DNA of 14,556 bases, taken from positions 1 to 14,556 of the forward strand of contig DYSM01000038.1 in the NCBI GenBank assembly GCA_020718265.1. The letters run 5' to 3'. The stretch comes from Draconibacterium orientale. GTDB taxonomy: Bacteria; Bacteroidota; Bacteroidia; Bacteroidales; JAADGE01. Position numbers and translations under genes: made by a program. A model generated the notes under the pieces. It searched no databases and was not told where the DNA came from. It was given only the letters and a program-made list of their open reading frames with translations. Positions 1 to 7,039 of this stretch are shown here, piece after piece (position 1 is the stretch's first letter; every line of letters begins with the position of its first letter).

Positions 1-100
1 TGAAATTCCAATGAAGAGTCCGGTCTAAAAAGCCTGTTTTATTTTAGCTAAACAATCTATATGCTTGATTATCAGTGTTTTTGAAAATATTTTATAATTT

Positions 101-132
101 AAGTAAATTGCTTATTATCAGTAATTTAACTT
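101..132 (-). terminator. Possible weak terminator downstream of tdk
   Basis: The 176 bases before the tdk stop hold no convincing gene. The only structure seen is an AT-only-stem inverted repeat, AAGTAAATT at 101-109 against AATTTAACTT at 123-132, with one bulged base and a 13-base loop. It lies 45 bases past the tdk stop codon on the minus strand. The stem is weak and has no strong U tract, so this is only a candidate. Confidence 0.22.
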
Positions 133-176
133 TACAAACTTTCAACTTTATGACTTTTTATACTGAACTCAATGAT

Positions 177-749
177 TTATTCGCGCTTAACGGCTTTGTT
201 GTAACATGTTCGACATAAGGGTTCGTAGCTGTCTTTTTCGCCCAAAAGTACAAGGTCTTCGCTCGGCGTAAGGCGATGCGAATATTGCGCCAGCGCACCG
301 CAACGCATGCAAATGGCATGAACTTTTGTAACATATTCCGCCACGCTAAACAATTTCGGAATCGGTCCGAAGGGTTTTCCTGAAAAATCCATGTCTAAGC
401 CGGCAATAACGACTCGAATACCACTGTTTGCAAGCGTATTTGCAATATCAACAAGCTCATTTCCAAAGAATTGAGCTTCATCTATGCCCACGACTTCGTA
501 TCCGTTAATCAGATTTAGAATTTCGTAAGCATTAGACACAGGTGTAGAGTCGATTGATGTGGAGTCGTGCGAAACGACAGCGGTGTCCGAATACCGTGTG
601 TCTATTTTGGGTTTGAAAATTTGAGTGCGTTGCTGAGCGATTTTGGCGCGACGCAAACGACGAATAAGTTCTTCGGTTTTGCCCGAAAACATTGAGCCGG
701 CGATAACTTCTATCCACCCCGTATTTTTTTCTTGATTCTCTAAAAACAT
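177..749 (-). CDS. tdk: Thymidine kinase, type II (TK1-like)
   Basis: Phosphorylates thymidine to dTMP with ATP in the cytosolic pyrimidine salvage pathway. The 190-residue protein has the family's usual length. A P-loop GSMFSGKT lies at residues 18-25 and the Walker B-like GIDEAQFF at 88-95, with the catalytic-base glutamate E91. The zinc site is C147-x-x-C150 plus C179-x-x-C182, and the YEPLCR lasso segment is present. The start chosen is the ATG at 749, just before the conserved kinase core. An in-frame start further upstream (869) would add a 40-residue hydrophobic leader unlike the family and would place the TACATTTG promoter element inside the gene. It diverges from the HD phosphohydrolase gene across about 140 bases, and both proteins act on nucleotides. 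No key residue is missing. Confidence 0.96.
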   Translation of the reverse strand: MFLENQEKNTGWIEVIAGSMFSGKTEELIRRLRRAKIAQQRTQIFKPKIDTRYSDTAVVSHDSTSIDSTPVSNAYEILNLINGYEVVGIDEAQFFGNELVDIANTLANSGIRVVIAGLDMDFSGKPFGPIPKLFSVAEYVTKVHAICMRCGALAQYSHRLTPSEDLVLLGEKDSYEPLCRTCYNKAVKRE

Positions 750-775
750 TCTTTTTTGCTTTGGTTTTTGCTTTG

Positions 776-806
776 CAAATGTATAATTTTCGGTAAAAAA
801 AACAAT
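776..806 (-). promoter_or_regulatory. Bacteroidota-type promoter of tdk
   Basis: On the minus strand the -7 element TACATTTG (783-776) matches TAnnTTTG exactly. A -33 element ATTG (806-803) lies 19 bases upstream, the spacing known for the primary sigma factor of this phylum. The -7 element ends 26 bases before the tdk ATG at 749, which supports that start. Confidence 0.72.
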
Positions 807-820
807 CAAGGTCAGAATGA

Positions 821-853
821 TTTGTGAAATTGCAAAAAAATGATTTAATTTGG
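821..853 (+). promoter_or_regulatory. Probable promoter of the HD phosphohydrolase gene
   Basis: TTTG at 821-824 is followed after 20-21 bases by TTAATTTGG (845-853), one mismatch from TAnnTTTG. It lies 37 bases before the ATG at 891. It is divergent from, and close to, the tdk promoter. The -7 match is imperfect. Confidence 0.45.
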
Positions 854-890
854 AATTCTTGCATATCACGCGAATTTATTACACTTCAGC

Positions 891-2141
891 ATGACAAAAA
901 ATAAGAAAAAAATTATCAACGACCCCGTTTACGGATTCATAAATATTCCGGCAAATATCATTTACGATGTCATTTCTCATCCATATTTTCAGCGATTAAG
1001 ACGCATTAAACAACTTGGGTTATCGGATTACGTGTATCCGGGGGCAACACACACGCGCTTTGAGCACGTTGTAGGCGCAACACATTTGATGCACAGTGCA
1101 TTAGATGTTTTAAAATTTAAGAAAATAAAAATTTCAAAAGATGAACGCTACGGTGCAATGCTCGCCATTTTGATGCACGATTTGGGGCATGGTCCGTATT
1201 CGCACACGCTCGAAGGCTTTTTTGCTCAAGGAATTTCGCACGAAGATATTTCGCTGCTGTTCATGGAAAAAATTAATGAGGACTTGGACGGACGAATTTC
1301 AGTGGGCATCGAAATCTTCAAAAATAAATACGAGCGACATTTTTTGCACAGTCTCGTTTCCGGACAGCTTGACATGGACAGGCTGGATTACCTGCGACGC
1401 GACAGTTTTTTTTCGGGCGTTTCGGAAGGCGTAATTGGGTCGGACAGAATAATTAAAATGCTGAATGTCAAAGACAATGAGCTTGTGGTAGAAGAAAAAG
1501 GCATTTATTCCGTCGAAAAATTTCTGATTGCACGACGCATTATGTATTGGCAAGTCTATTTACACAAAACAGTGGTTGCTGCGGAGCTTATGTTGCTGAA
1601 AATTTTGGAACGCGCGCGAGAAATCATTCAAAATCGAGAAATTTTCACAACTCCGGCGTTGCACTATTTTTTAAAAAATAAAATCACACGGATTCATTTT
1701 ACAGACAGCGAAATTGCACTCAAACAGTTTGCAATTTTGGACGACAGCGACATTCTCGCATCGCTGAAGCAATGGAGTTCGGACGAGGACAAAGTACTTT
1801 CTATGCTCTGTAAGCGACTGTTAGACAGAGATTTATTTAAGTTGGAAATTCAAATGCAACCGTTCGATGAAACGATGATTTCGGACATCACAAAAAAAAC
1901 AGCCGAGCATTTTCATTTGTCGGAACATGATGTTCGTTACTTTGTTTTCAGCGACAAAATATCGAATAAGGCGTACACTACAGACCGCGCTTCAGGCATC
2001 AATATTTTGCTTAAAAACGGCGAACTGCGCGACATTGCGCAGGCATCGGACATCTCAAATATCACCACATTATCCGAAACTGTAAAGAAATATGTGCTGA
2101 TTTATCCGAAAGAAATTGAGAGTCAACGTATTAGGTCATAA
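891..2141 (+). CDS. HD-domain phosphohydrolase, SAMHD1/dGTPase-like
   Basis: A 416-residue soluble protein of the HD superfamily branch that includes SAMHD1 and bacterial dNTP triphosphohydrolases. The predicted activity is metal-dependent hydrolysis of a nucleotide phosphate; the substrate cannot be read from the sequence. The metal ligands are in order: H59 in TRFEH, H96-D97 in LMHDLGHGPYSH, and D163 in QLDMDRLDYLRRD. The N-terminal NDPVYGFI and FQRLRRIKQLG segments are typical of this subgroup. The C-terminal 200 residues are helical and less conserved. The start is the ATG at 891, directly before the conserved N-terminus. From memory, this gene directly precedes lpxD in many Bacteroidota; here about 2.5 kb with three genes lies between them. 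Confident in the family, unsure of the substrate. Confidence 0.9.
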   Translation: MTKNKKKIINDPVYGFINIPANIIYDVISHPYFQRLRRIKQLGLSDYVYPGATHTRFEHVVGATHLMHSALDVLKFKKIKISKDERYGAMLAILMHDLGHGPYSHTLEGFFAQGISHEDISLLFMEKINEDLDGRISVGIEIFKNKYERHFLHSLVSGQLDMDRLDYLRRDSFFSGVSEGVIGSDRIIKMLNVKDNELVVEEKGIYSVEKFLIARRIMYWQVYLHKTVVAAELMLLKILERAREIIQNREIFTTPALHYFLKNKITRIHFTDSEIALKQFAILDDSDILASLKQWSSDEDKVLSMLCKRLLDRDLFKLEIQMQPFDETMISDITKKTAEHFHLSEHDVRYFVFSDKISNKAYTTDRASGINILLKNGELRDIAQASDISNITTLSETVKKYVLIYPKEIESQRIRS

Positions 2142-2319
2142 GCTGTATTTGTAGAAAACGAATAACTAATTGAATTTGAGCAAATTATAGCTTTTTTTAT
2201 CAATCGAATGTATTGTCAAATAGTTGTCATTCAACAGTCAAAACGTAGTCATTTATTGTTTTTTAAATTGAATTTCAACAGAATTTCTAAAAACATTCAA
2301 GTAAAAATTAAGTATATCA

Positions 2320-2369
2320 TTAAGTATTTCAATGTGTTACACGTTTTATTACAAACACTGAATACTTAA
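2320..2369. repeat. Imperfect AT-rich inverted repeat
   Basis: TTAAGTATT at 2320-2328 pairs perfectly with AATACTTAA at 2361-2369. The inner bases (CAATGTGTT against AAACACTG) extend the stem imperfectly. The plus-strand side is followed by an A-rich tract, not a U tract. It may help end transcription of the HD gene, but this is uncertain. Confidence 0.35.
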
Positions 2370-2389
2370 AATAAAGAAGTTTATTGAAA

Positions 2390-2426
2390 ACGGTACCAAA
2401 TTTCATGGTAATTAATTCGGTACCGT
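2390..2426 (-). terminator. Probable terminator after the 233-residue lipoprotein gene
   Basis: ACGGTACC at 2390-2397 and GGTACCGT at 2419-2426 form an 8-bp GC-containing stem. It is extended inward by AATT/AATT after one mismatch. The hairpin sits 31 bases past the minus-strand stop and is followed on that strand by a short T run (TTTT, 2390-2387). The U tract is weak. Confidence 0.5.
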
Positions 2427-2457
2427 CACTATTATCGTATTATCAAAAAAATATCAA

Positions 2458-3159
2458 CTACTTATTATTCAATAATTTAGCGAAATCATTCAAAATTTTT
2501 ATGTCTTTTCGTGAATTTTTATAAGTATAGCCTTCGCAGAAACCGTCTTCGTCGTGAAACACGCGTCCCTGACCGACTTCGATTAAAGTTCCGCTCGGGT
2601 CTCCAAAATCGTCAAGCATAAATATCGCAAGATAAGTATCTTTCATTCCGTTTGAGTACGCCGAACCGGAAATAACATAAAGTAACGAAGACTGTTTTAC
2701 GCCGTTTGAAGTTGTAATAACCTCACCGAACATGGTGAATCTTCCATTTTCTCCGACAATGTAAGAGCCAACATCTATACCGGACGAACTTCCGCTCACG
2801 AAGTCTAACTGAATCGTGTAATCCTGATTGTTTTGATTCCCAAAAGTCATATCAAAATCATTAAACCGATGTCCGATATCTTCCGTCGGATTTGTACTTG
2901 CAAATAGCAACATCGGGCTTATCAAAAAATTACCGTTTATCGTGGGCGGATTTGCACCTCGATAGACGGGCATTCCCATATCTTGCATGGTAACAATCGT
3001 TTCTTCCGGAACCAAGTCATTTATTTCTCTCGATAATCCGTTCTCTTCAATAATCGGAGCTTCTACCTCTTCTACTTCATCCTTTTTACACGAACTCACA
3101 AAAAATAGAGCTATAAAAGCGAATGTCAATGCTAAAAATTGTTTAGAAATTTTACTCAT
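2458..3159 (-). CDS. Lipoprotein of unknown function
   Basis: A 233-residue protein I do not recognise. The N-terminus is a lipoprotein signal: a hydrophobic stretch at residues 7-20 followed by the lipobox V-S-S-C24. The mature end begins C-K-K-D-E-V-E-E. In Bacteroidota, a lysine followed by acidic residues just after the lipidated cysteine is known to direct lipoproteins to the cell surface, so surface display is inferred. The rest is rich in Asn, Gly, Ser and Asp with alternating hydrophobic residues, suggesting a beta-rich fold. Two further cysteines would be expected for a disulfide, but only one is seen near the C-terminus (FCEGY). The start is the ATG at 3159, directly before the signal peptide. 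A single gene with its own promoter and terminator, divergent from the small lipoprotein gene. Confidence 0.8.
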   Translation of the reverse strand: MSKISKQFLALTFAFIALFFVSSCKKDEVEEVEAPIIEENGLSREINDLVPEETIVTMQDMGMPVYRGANPPTINGNFLISPMLLFASTNPTEDIGHRFNDFDMTFGNQNNQDYTIQLDFVSGSSSGIDVGSYIVGENGRFTMFGEVITTSNGVKQSSLLYVISGSAYSNGMKDTYLAIFMLDDFGDPSGTLIEVGQGRVFHDEDGFCEGYTYKNSRKDIKILNDFAKLLNNK

Positions 3160-3175
3160 AACTTTAATTTTTATG

Positions 3176-3183
3176 CAAATTTA
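3176..3183 (-). promoter_or_regulatory. -7 element of the 233-residue lipoprotein gene
   Basis: The minus strand reads TAAATTTG at 3183-3176, an exact TAnnTTTG, 16 bases before the ATG. The -33 region at the expected distance (GTTT near 3206-3203) matches only partly. Confidence 0.5.
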
Positions 3184-3339
3184 AACTTTCTACCTTTTAT
3201 GAAAACTAAAAATGCTATAAAACATCAATTTATTTTTGAATATCTGGATTTTACTTAGAATCCTATTAATTTGACCTGAAAAATTTGCAAAAATTATAGA
3301 AACAAGCGAAAAAAATATTTTTATTTAACACTTTTTTCG

Positions 3340-3347
3340 TATGTTTG
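3340..3347 (+). promoter_or_regulatory. -7 element of the small cysteine lipoprotein gene
   Basis: TATGTTTG at 3340-3347 is an exact TAnnTTTG match, 38 bases before the ATG at 3386. The upstream -33 region is T-rich but lacks a clear TTTG. The leader between this element and the gene is almost entirely A/T. Confidence 0.55.
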
Positions 3348-3385
3348 CACCGACGATAATGTCAAAAAATAATAAATTTTAACAA

Positions 3386-3613
3386 ATGAAAAAATTAAGA
3401 CTTCTTGCTTTCGTTGGCGTAGCAACGTTCGCACTCGCTTTCACATCATGCAAAAAAGATGCAACCTGCACATGCACTTATCCTGACGGAGAAGGTGATT
3501 TTACTTACACTTATGAAGGTTTGAACGGAGATGAATACGATGCAGCAGAAGCTGCTTGCGAAGCTGCAAGTGGTGTTGCTGAATTAGCAGACGGTTCATG
3601 CAAATGGGAATAA
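3386..3613 (+). CDS. Small cysteine-containing lipoprotein
   Basis: A 75-residue protein with a clear lipoprotein signal: MKK, a hydrophobic core at residues 5-19, then the lipobox F-T-S-C22. The mature part is only 54 residues and starts C-K-K-D. Besides the lipidated C22 it has four cysteines: C28 and C30 as a C-x-C pair, C58 and C72. That even number would allow two disulfides. It is acidic and rich in Ala, Glu and Asp. Small lipoproteins of this style (SCKKD, then CTC or CEC) are, in my recollection, common and uncharacterised in Bacteroidota; no function is known to me. The start is set by the signal peptide. It lies 59 bases upstream of a DoxX/MauE-thioredoxin fusion on the same strand, with a strong hairpin between them, so it may be a substrate or partner of that redox protein. 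That link is inference. Confidence 0.85.
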   Translation: MKKLRLLAFVGVATFALAFTSCKKDATCTCTYPDGEGDFTYTYEGLNGDEYDAAEAACEAASGVAELADGSCKWE

Positions 3614-3630
3614 TCCAAAATTAAAAATTT

Positions 3631-3663
3631 TAGGACAGGTTCACAATTCGTGAACCTGTCCTA
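3631..3663 (+). terminator. Perfect 14-bp hairpin between the small lipoprotein and DoxX-thioredoxin genes
   Basis: TAGGACAGGTTCAC (3631-3644) and GTGAACCTGTCCTA (3650-3663) are exact reverse complements with the 5-base loop AATTC. The hairpin starts 17 bases after the lipoprotein stop and ends 9 bases before the ATG of the next gene. It is not followed by a U tract but by TTCAAAAAAATGG, so it is not a textbook terminator. It could be a partial terminator, a 3'-end stabiliser of the lipoprotein mRNA, or a structure that limits translation of the next gene. Confidence 0.55.
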
Positions 3664-3672
3664 TTCAAAAAA

Positions 3673-4611
3673 ATGGAAAATAGCAACAGTAACAAACATC
3701 TTCACTTATACATAAGTGCTGCACGAATAATTGTGGGACTTTTTTTTATTTTTTCGGCATACACTAAACTATTCCCGATTGACGAATTTGAACAATATAT
3801 TTTTGGTCATAAATATATTGGGGTTGAAACAGCAAGTCTTCTTGCAGTCGGCATTATATCCGCAGAACTTATCTTAGGTTTATTCTTTTTATTCAATATT
3901 AAAATCCGAAGCACATCCTACACAACGTTGGGTGTTTTAATAATTTTCTCCGGGTACCTGACATATTTACTTATCAAAGAACCCGAATCCAATTGTTACT
4001 GTTTGGGGGCGGATTATGAATTATCACCTTTACATTCAATACTTAAAAATCTGCTATTGTCGGCTTTAGTCATATTTATAGCCCTGAAAAAAACACAAAA
4101 CAGATTAAAATTTCAAAACAGACTGTTCATACTGCTACTTATTATAGGCATAGCTACACCGATACTCTTATCCCCGCCCGATTTTATTGTAAAAAACAGA
4201 TATTCAATTCATTTAGAAGATAAAAATATCAATATAAGCGAACTTGCAGTTTATGACAGCCTCGAAACGAAAACTAAAATTAACGAAGGAAATAAAATAC
4301 TCTGTTTTTTTAGCCACAAATGCACATACTGCGAAAAAACCGCAAAAAAACTGAGCATGATAGCTGAGAAGGAAAATATTAAAGAAGGCATAGTCCTTAT
4401 ATTTTACGAAACCGACAACGTAAAAGAAGGTTGGACGCTTTCCGACAGCCTTCAATTCAAGCAACTTACAATTCCGAAAGAACAATTCTTTAAATATTCA
4501 GGCAAACGTTTACCTGCTGTTTTTTACACGCAAAACGGTAAATTATTTCAAAAAGTGGACTACCGAGGAATACAACAATACGAAGTAATTGATTTCCTTT
4601 TTAAAAAATAA
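3673..4611 (+). CDS. DoxX/MauE-like membrane protein fused to a thioredoxin-like domain
   Basis: A 312-residue fusion. The N-terminal half has five likely membrane segments (about residues 12-31, 52-73, 82-101, 120-137 and 149-167). The loops at 74-81 and 138-150 are basic and therefore cytoplasmic. This places the loop with C108-Y-C110 and the whole C-terminal domain in the periplasm. NCYCLGADYELSPLHSILKN resembles the cysteine motif and following helix of MauE/DoxX redox proteins in Bacteroidota. The C-terminal domain (about 185-312) is thioredoxin-like: strand LCFFSHKC, active site C217-T-Y-C220, and a cis-proline candidate P281 in RLPAVFY. Inferred role: thiol-disulfide exchange in the periplasm, with electrons passing between the C-x-C loop and the thioredoxin site. 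The start is the ATG at 3673, directly after the hairpin. The likely partner is the cysteine lipoprotein upstream. Confident in the architecture, not in the substrate. Confidence 0.82.
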   Translation: MENSNSNKHLHLYISAARIIVGLFFIFSAYTKLFPIDEFEQYIFGHKYIGVETASLLAVGIISAELILGLFFLFNIKIRSTSYTTLGVLIIFSGYLTYLLIKEPESNCYCLGADYELSPLHSILKNLLLSALVIFIALKKTQNRLKFQNRLFILLLIIGIATPILLSPPDFIVKNRYSIHLEDKNINISELAVYDSLETKTKINEGNKILCFFSHKCTYCEKTAKKLSMIAEKENIKEGIVLIFYETDNVKEGWTLSDSLQFKQLTIPKEQFFKYSGKRLPAVFYTQNGKLFQKVDYRGIQQYEVIDFLFKK

Positions 4612-4618
4612 CAGTTCA

Positions 4619-4652
4619 TTTGCGTATTTTCGACAAATAAATTTTAGCTTTG
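4619..4652 (+). promoter_or_regulatory. Probable promoter of lpxD-lpxC-lpxA
   Basis: TAGCTTTG at 4645-4652 matches TAnnTTTG exactly. TTTG at 4619-4622 gives a -33 element 22 bases away, slightly longer than the usual 19-21. The -7 element ends only 16 bases before the lpxD ATG, so the leader would be about ten bases long and without a Shine-Dalgarno sequence. This suggests lpxD is not simply transcribed from the upstream genes. Confidence 0.62.
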
Positions 4653-4668
4653 CAGAAACTTTTTTTTG

Positions 4669-5721
4669 ATGGAATTTACTGCCGAGAAAATAGCCGCTTT
4701 TTTAGGCGGGCGCGTCGAAGGCGACAGTCAGGTAACCGTTACGACGGTGTCAAAAATTGAAGAAGGATTTGCAGGTTCGCTGAGTTTTTTGGCAAATCCC
4801 AAATACACACCTTACATCTATACGACCAAAGCATCAATTGTTTTGGTCAATAATGATTTTGTGCCCGAACATCCGATTTCTGCCACACTCGTGCGCGTGC
4901 CCGATGCCTACAAAGCTATTGCTCAACTGCTTGAGTTTTACAACCAAACCGTTGAAAAAAGCGGAATTTCGGAAAAAGCCGCATTACACGAAACTGCAAA
5001 GATTGGCGAAAAATGCTTTATCGGCGATTTTGTTTCCGTTGCATCGAATGTTGTAATTGGCTCAAATGTAATACTTTATCCCGGCGTGGTTTTGTCAGAA
5101 AACGTTGAAATAGGCAACAATACTACTTTATATTCCAATGTCTCGGTCTATAAAGATTGCAAAATCGGTTCGGACTGCATTATACACTCAGGCACAGTCA
5201 TAGGCAGCGATGGTTTTGGCTTTGCACCACAGGAAAATTCAGCCTACAAAAAAATACCGCAAGCCGGCAATGTTATCATTGAAAATAATGTGGAAATCGG
5301 TGCAAATTGCTCGATTGACCGCGCTACAATCGGTTCAACCATAATACGTTCGGGTGTAAAATTGGATAATCTCATACAAGTGGCACATAACGTCGAAATT
5401 GGCGAAAACACTGTCATAGCTGCACTTACAGGAATTTCCGGCTCCACAAAAATCGGAAAATTCAATATGATAGGCGGACAAGTCGGTTTCGCCGGACATT
5501 TGAAAATAACGGACAACGTAAAAATTGGCGCACAATCCGGCGTTCACCGCGATGTTGAACAAAAAGGCGCAATTCTGCAAGGCTCACCCGTAACAAGTAT
5601 GCGCGATTTTTATCGGTCATCGTTACTTTTTTCAAAATTACCCGAAATGCAAACCCGAATAAACGAACTGGAGCGTAAACTTGAACAGTTTCTTACAAAA
5701 AATTTGAATCCGAATGAGTGA
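4669..5721 (+). CDS. lpxD: UDP-3-O-acylglucosamine N-acyltransferase
   Basis: Third enzyme of lipid A synthesis: transfers a hydroxyacyl chain from ACP to the 2-amino group of UDP-3-O-acylglucosamine in the cytosol. The 350 residues have the family's usual length. The N-terminal uridine-binding domain contains SLSFLANPKYTPYIYTTKAS (about 38-57). A left-handed beta-helix of hexapeptide repeats follows from about 105 to 300 (for example IGSNVI, IGNNTT, IGENTV). The catalytic histidine is H240 in VAHNVEIGENT, matching H239 of E. coli. A C-terminal helix ends the protein. The start is the ATG at 4669; a TTG immediately before it would add only one residue. It overlaps lpxC by 8 bases (ATGAGTGA), suggesting translational coupling. 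Confidence 0.96.
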   Translation: MEFTAEKIAAFLGGRVEGDSQVTVTTVSKIEEGFAGSLSFLANPKYTPYIYTTKASIVLVNNDFVPEHPISATLVRVPDAYKAIAQLLEFYNQTVEKSGISEKAALHETAKIGEKCFIGDFVSVASNVVIGSNVILYPGVVLSENVEIGNNTTLYSNVSVYKDCKIGSDCIIHSGTVIGSDGFGFAPQENSAYKKIPQAGNVIIENNVEIGANCSIDRATIGSTIIRSGVKLDNLIQVAHNVEIGENTVIAALTGISGSTKIGKFNMIGGQVGFAGHLKITDNVKIGAQSGVHRDVEQKGAILQGSPVTSMRDFYRSSLLFSKLPEMQTRINELERKLEQFLTKNLNPNE

Positions 5722-7018
5722 AAATCAGAGAACTATACAAAATCCGGCGGAATTGTCGGGCAAAGGTTTGCATACCGGCGCGCAGGTTACGCTAACGTTT
5801 CGCCCGGCACCCGAAAATTTTGGATTTCAATTCCGAAGAACCGACCTCGAAGGACAACCCGTAATACCCGCACTTGCAGAGTATGTGATTGATACTTCGC
5901 GCAGTACGGTAATCGGTATTGGCGCGGCGCGCGTTTCAACTATTGAACATGCCCTTTCGGCAGCTTACGGCTTAGGCATTGATAATCTGCTTATTGATGT
6001 GAACGGACCCGAAACTCCGATTCTCGACGGAAGCTCAAAATTCTATGTTGAAGCATTGACAAATGCCGGAATTACAGAACAAAATGCAGATAGAAAGTAT
6101 TTCGAGATAAAAAATATCTTAAAATATGAAAACAAAGCAAAATCCATAGAAATCATCGGTTTACCCGATGATACTTTCGGATTGAACGTTATGATAGATT
6201 ACAACTCGGAAGTTCTTGGAAATCAATATGCGTTCTTGAAAAATTTCGAACAATACTCCAAAGAAATTGCGCCGTGCAAAACCTTTGTTTTTTTTAGTGA
6301 ATTAGAATTTTTGTTGAAACAAAACCTCATCAAAGGAGGCGATTTGGATAATGCACTTGTGATTGTAGAAAAGAAAACCACACAAGAAGAATGCGACCGC
6401 TTAGCCGATTTGTTTGGCAAACCGCACACACAATATAATGGTCAAGGCGTTCTGAATCAGGAAGATTTGATTTTCCCAAACGAACCCGCACGCCACAAAC
6501 TACTCGACCTTATCGGCGACCTTACCCTGAGCGGACGACGTTTGAAGGGCAAAATTATTGCCACACGTCCCGGACATTTTTCCAACGTTCAGTTTGTAAA
6601 ACTAATTCGAGAGGAAATTCGTAAAACCGAAACCCTTGTGCTACAAACAGAAGCGACAAACGGACAATATGATAAAAATTTTATCTCAAAAACATTAAAT
6701 CGACCTACAGAAACTCTTTTTTCAGAAAAAGTTGTGCAACTTAACGACACAAATTGCATCATTAGCGCAAATTCTGCGGAAAACAGTGAGTTTAGTTTAA
6801 TGTTGGAATCGGCAGAACTATTCGCCCGGCACAACAAAATTAATTACAACAAACGAAAAATTCAAGATTTCGAGCTATATGATTCAGTAAATAAAGTCTC
6901 AGAAACCATTTGCACGGTAACAAAACACAAACAAGTCGGGACTGAAAATTTAGAGCTTTACGTTCAACTTTTTTCAGACCAAATTCGTAAAGCCTGCGGA
7001 AGCATAATACTAACATAA
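5714..7018 (+). CDS. lpxC: UDP-3-O-acyl-GlcNAc deacetylase with a C-terminal FabZ-derived domain
   Basis: Zinc-dependent committed step of lipid A synthesis. The LpxC part (about 1-310) has all the key residues: E78-H79 in TIEHALSA, H261 and D265 in ARHKLLDLIGD, and H288 in RPGHF. In most Bacteroidota LpxC is fused to FabZ. Here about 120 residues follow (about 311-434) that align with the start of that FabZ: D320-x-N322-x-I324-x-K326-x-L328, then E338-K-V. E365 in LMLESAELF aligns with the FabZ catalytic glutamate. About 13 residues that normally carry the GHFP active-site histidine are absent, and the HRxPFLLxD segment has become NRPTETLFSE. The final strands still look like a hotdog fold. 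Dehydratase activity is therefore predicted lost, while deacetylase activity should be intact. No frameshift is visible: the reading frame is open throughout. Confidence 0.93.
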   Translation: MSENQRTIQNPAELSGKGLHTGAQVTLTFRPAPENFGFQFRRTDLEGQPVIPALAEYVIDTSRSTVIGIGAARVSTIEHALSAAYGLGIDNLLIDVNGPETPILDGSSKFYVEALTNAGITEQNADRKYFEIKNILKYENKAKSIEIIGLPDDTFGLNVMIDYNSEVLGNQYAFLKNFEQYSKEIAPCKTFVFFSELEFLLKQNLIKGGDLDNALVIVEKKTTQEECDRLADLFGKPHTQYNGQGVLNQEDLIFPNEPARHKLLDLIGDLTLSGRRLKGKIIATRPGHFSNVQFVKLIREEIRKTETLVLQTEATNGQYDKNFISKTLNRPTETLFSEKVVQLNDTNCIISANSAENSEFSLMLESAELFARHNKINYNKRKIQDFELYDSVNKVSETICTVTKHKQVGTENLELYVQLFSDQIRKACGSIILT

Positions 7019-7039
7019 AATACAGAATATCAAAACTTT

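Larger units (their letters stand above)
2142..2457. other. AT-rich intergenic region without a gene
   Basis: These 316 bases separate the convergent HD gene and 233-residue lipoprotein gene. No open frame with a plausible protein is seen on either strand. The stretch holds two inverted repeats, listed separately (2320-2369 and 2390-2426), that probably end transcription from the two sides. The ATTAAGTAT motif occurs twice in direct orientation near 2307-2327. Confidence 0.6.

Noticed and set aside
750..869. A 40-codon N-terminal extension of thymidine kinase with a hydrophobic stretch
   Set aside because: It contains the TACATTTG promoter element, is unlike the family, and the ATG at 749 gives a normal 190-residue enzyme.
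4213..4485. A 90-codon open frame on the minus strand within the DoxX-thioredoxin gene
   Set aside because: Antisense to a clear thioredoxin domain, with no signal or motif of its own.
6665..7018. A frameshift or sequencing error explaining the odd LpxC tail
   Set aside because: The tail is open to a proper stop and aligns with FabZ on both sides of the missing loop in the same frame, so a clean in-frame loss fits better.
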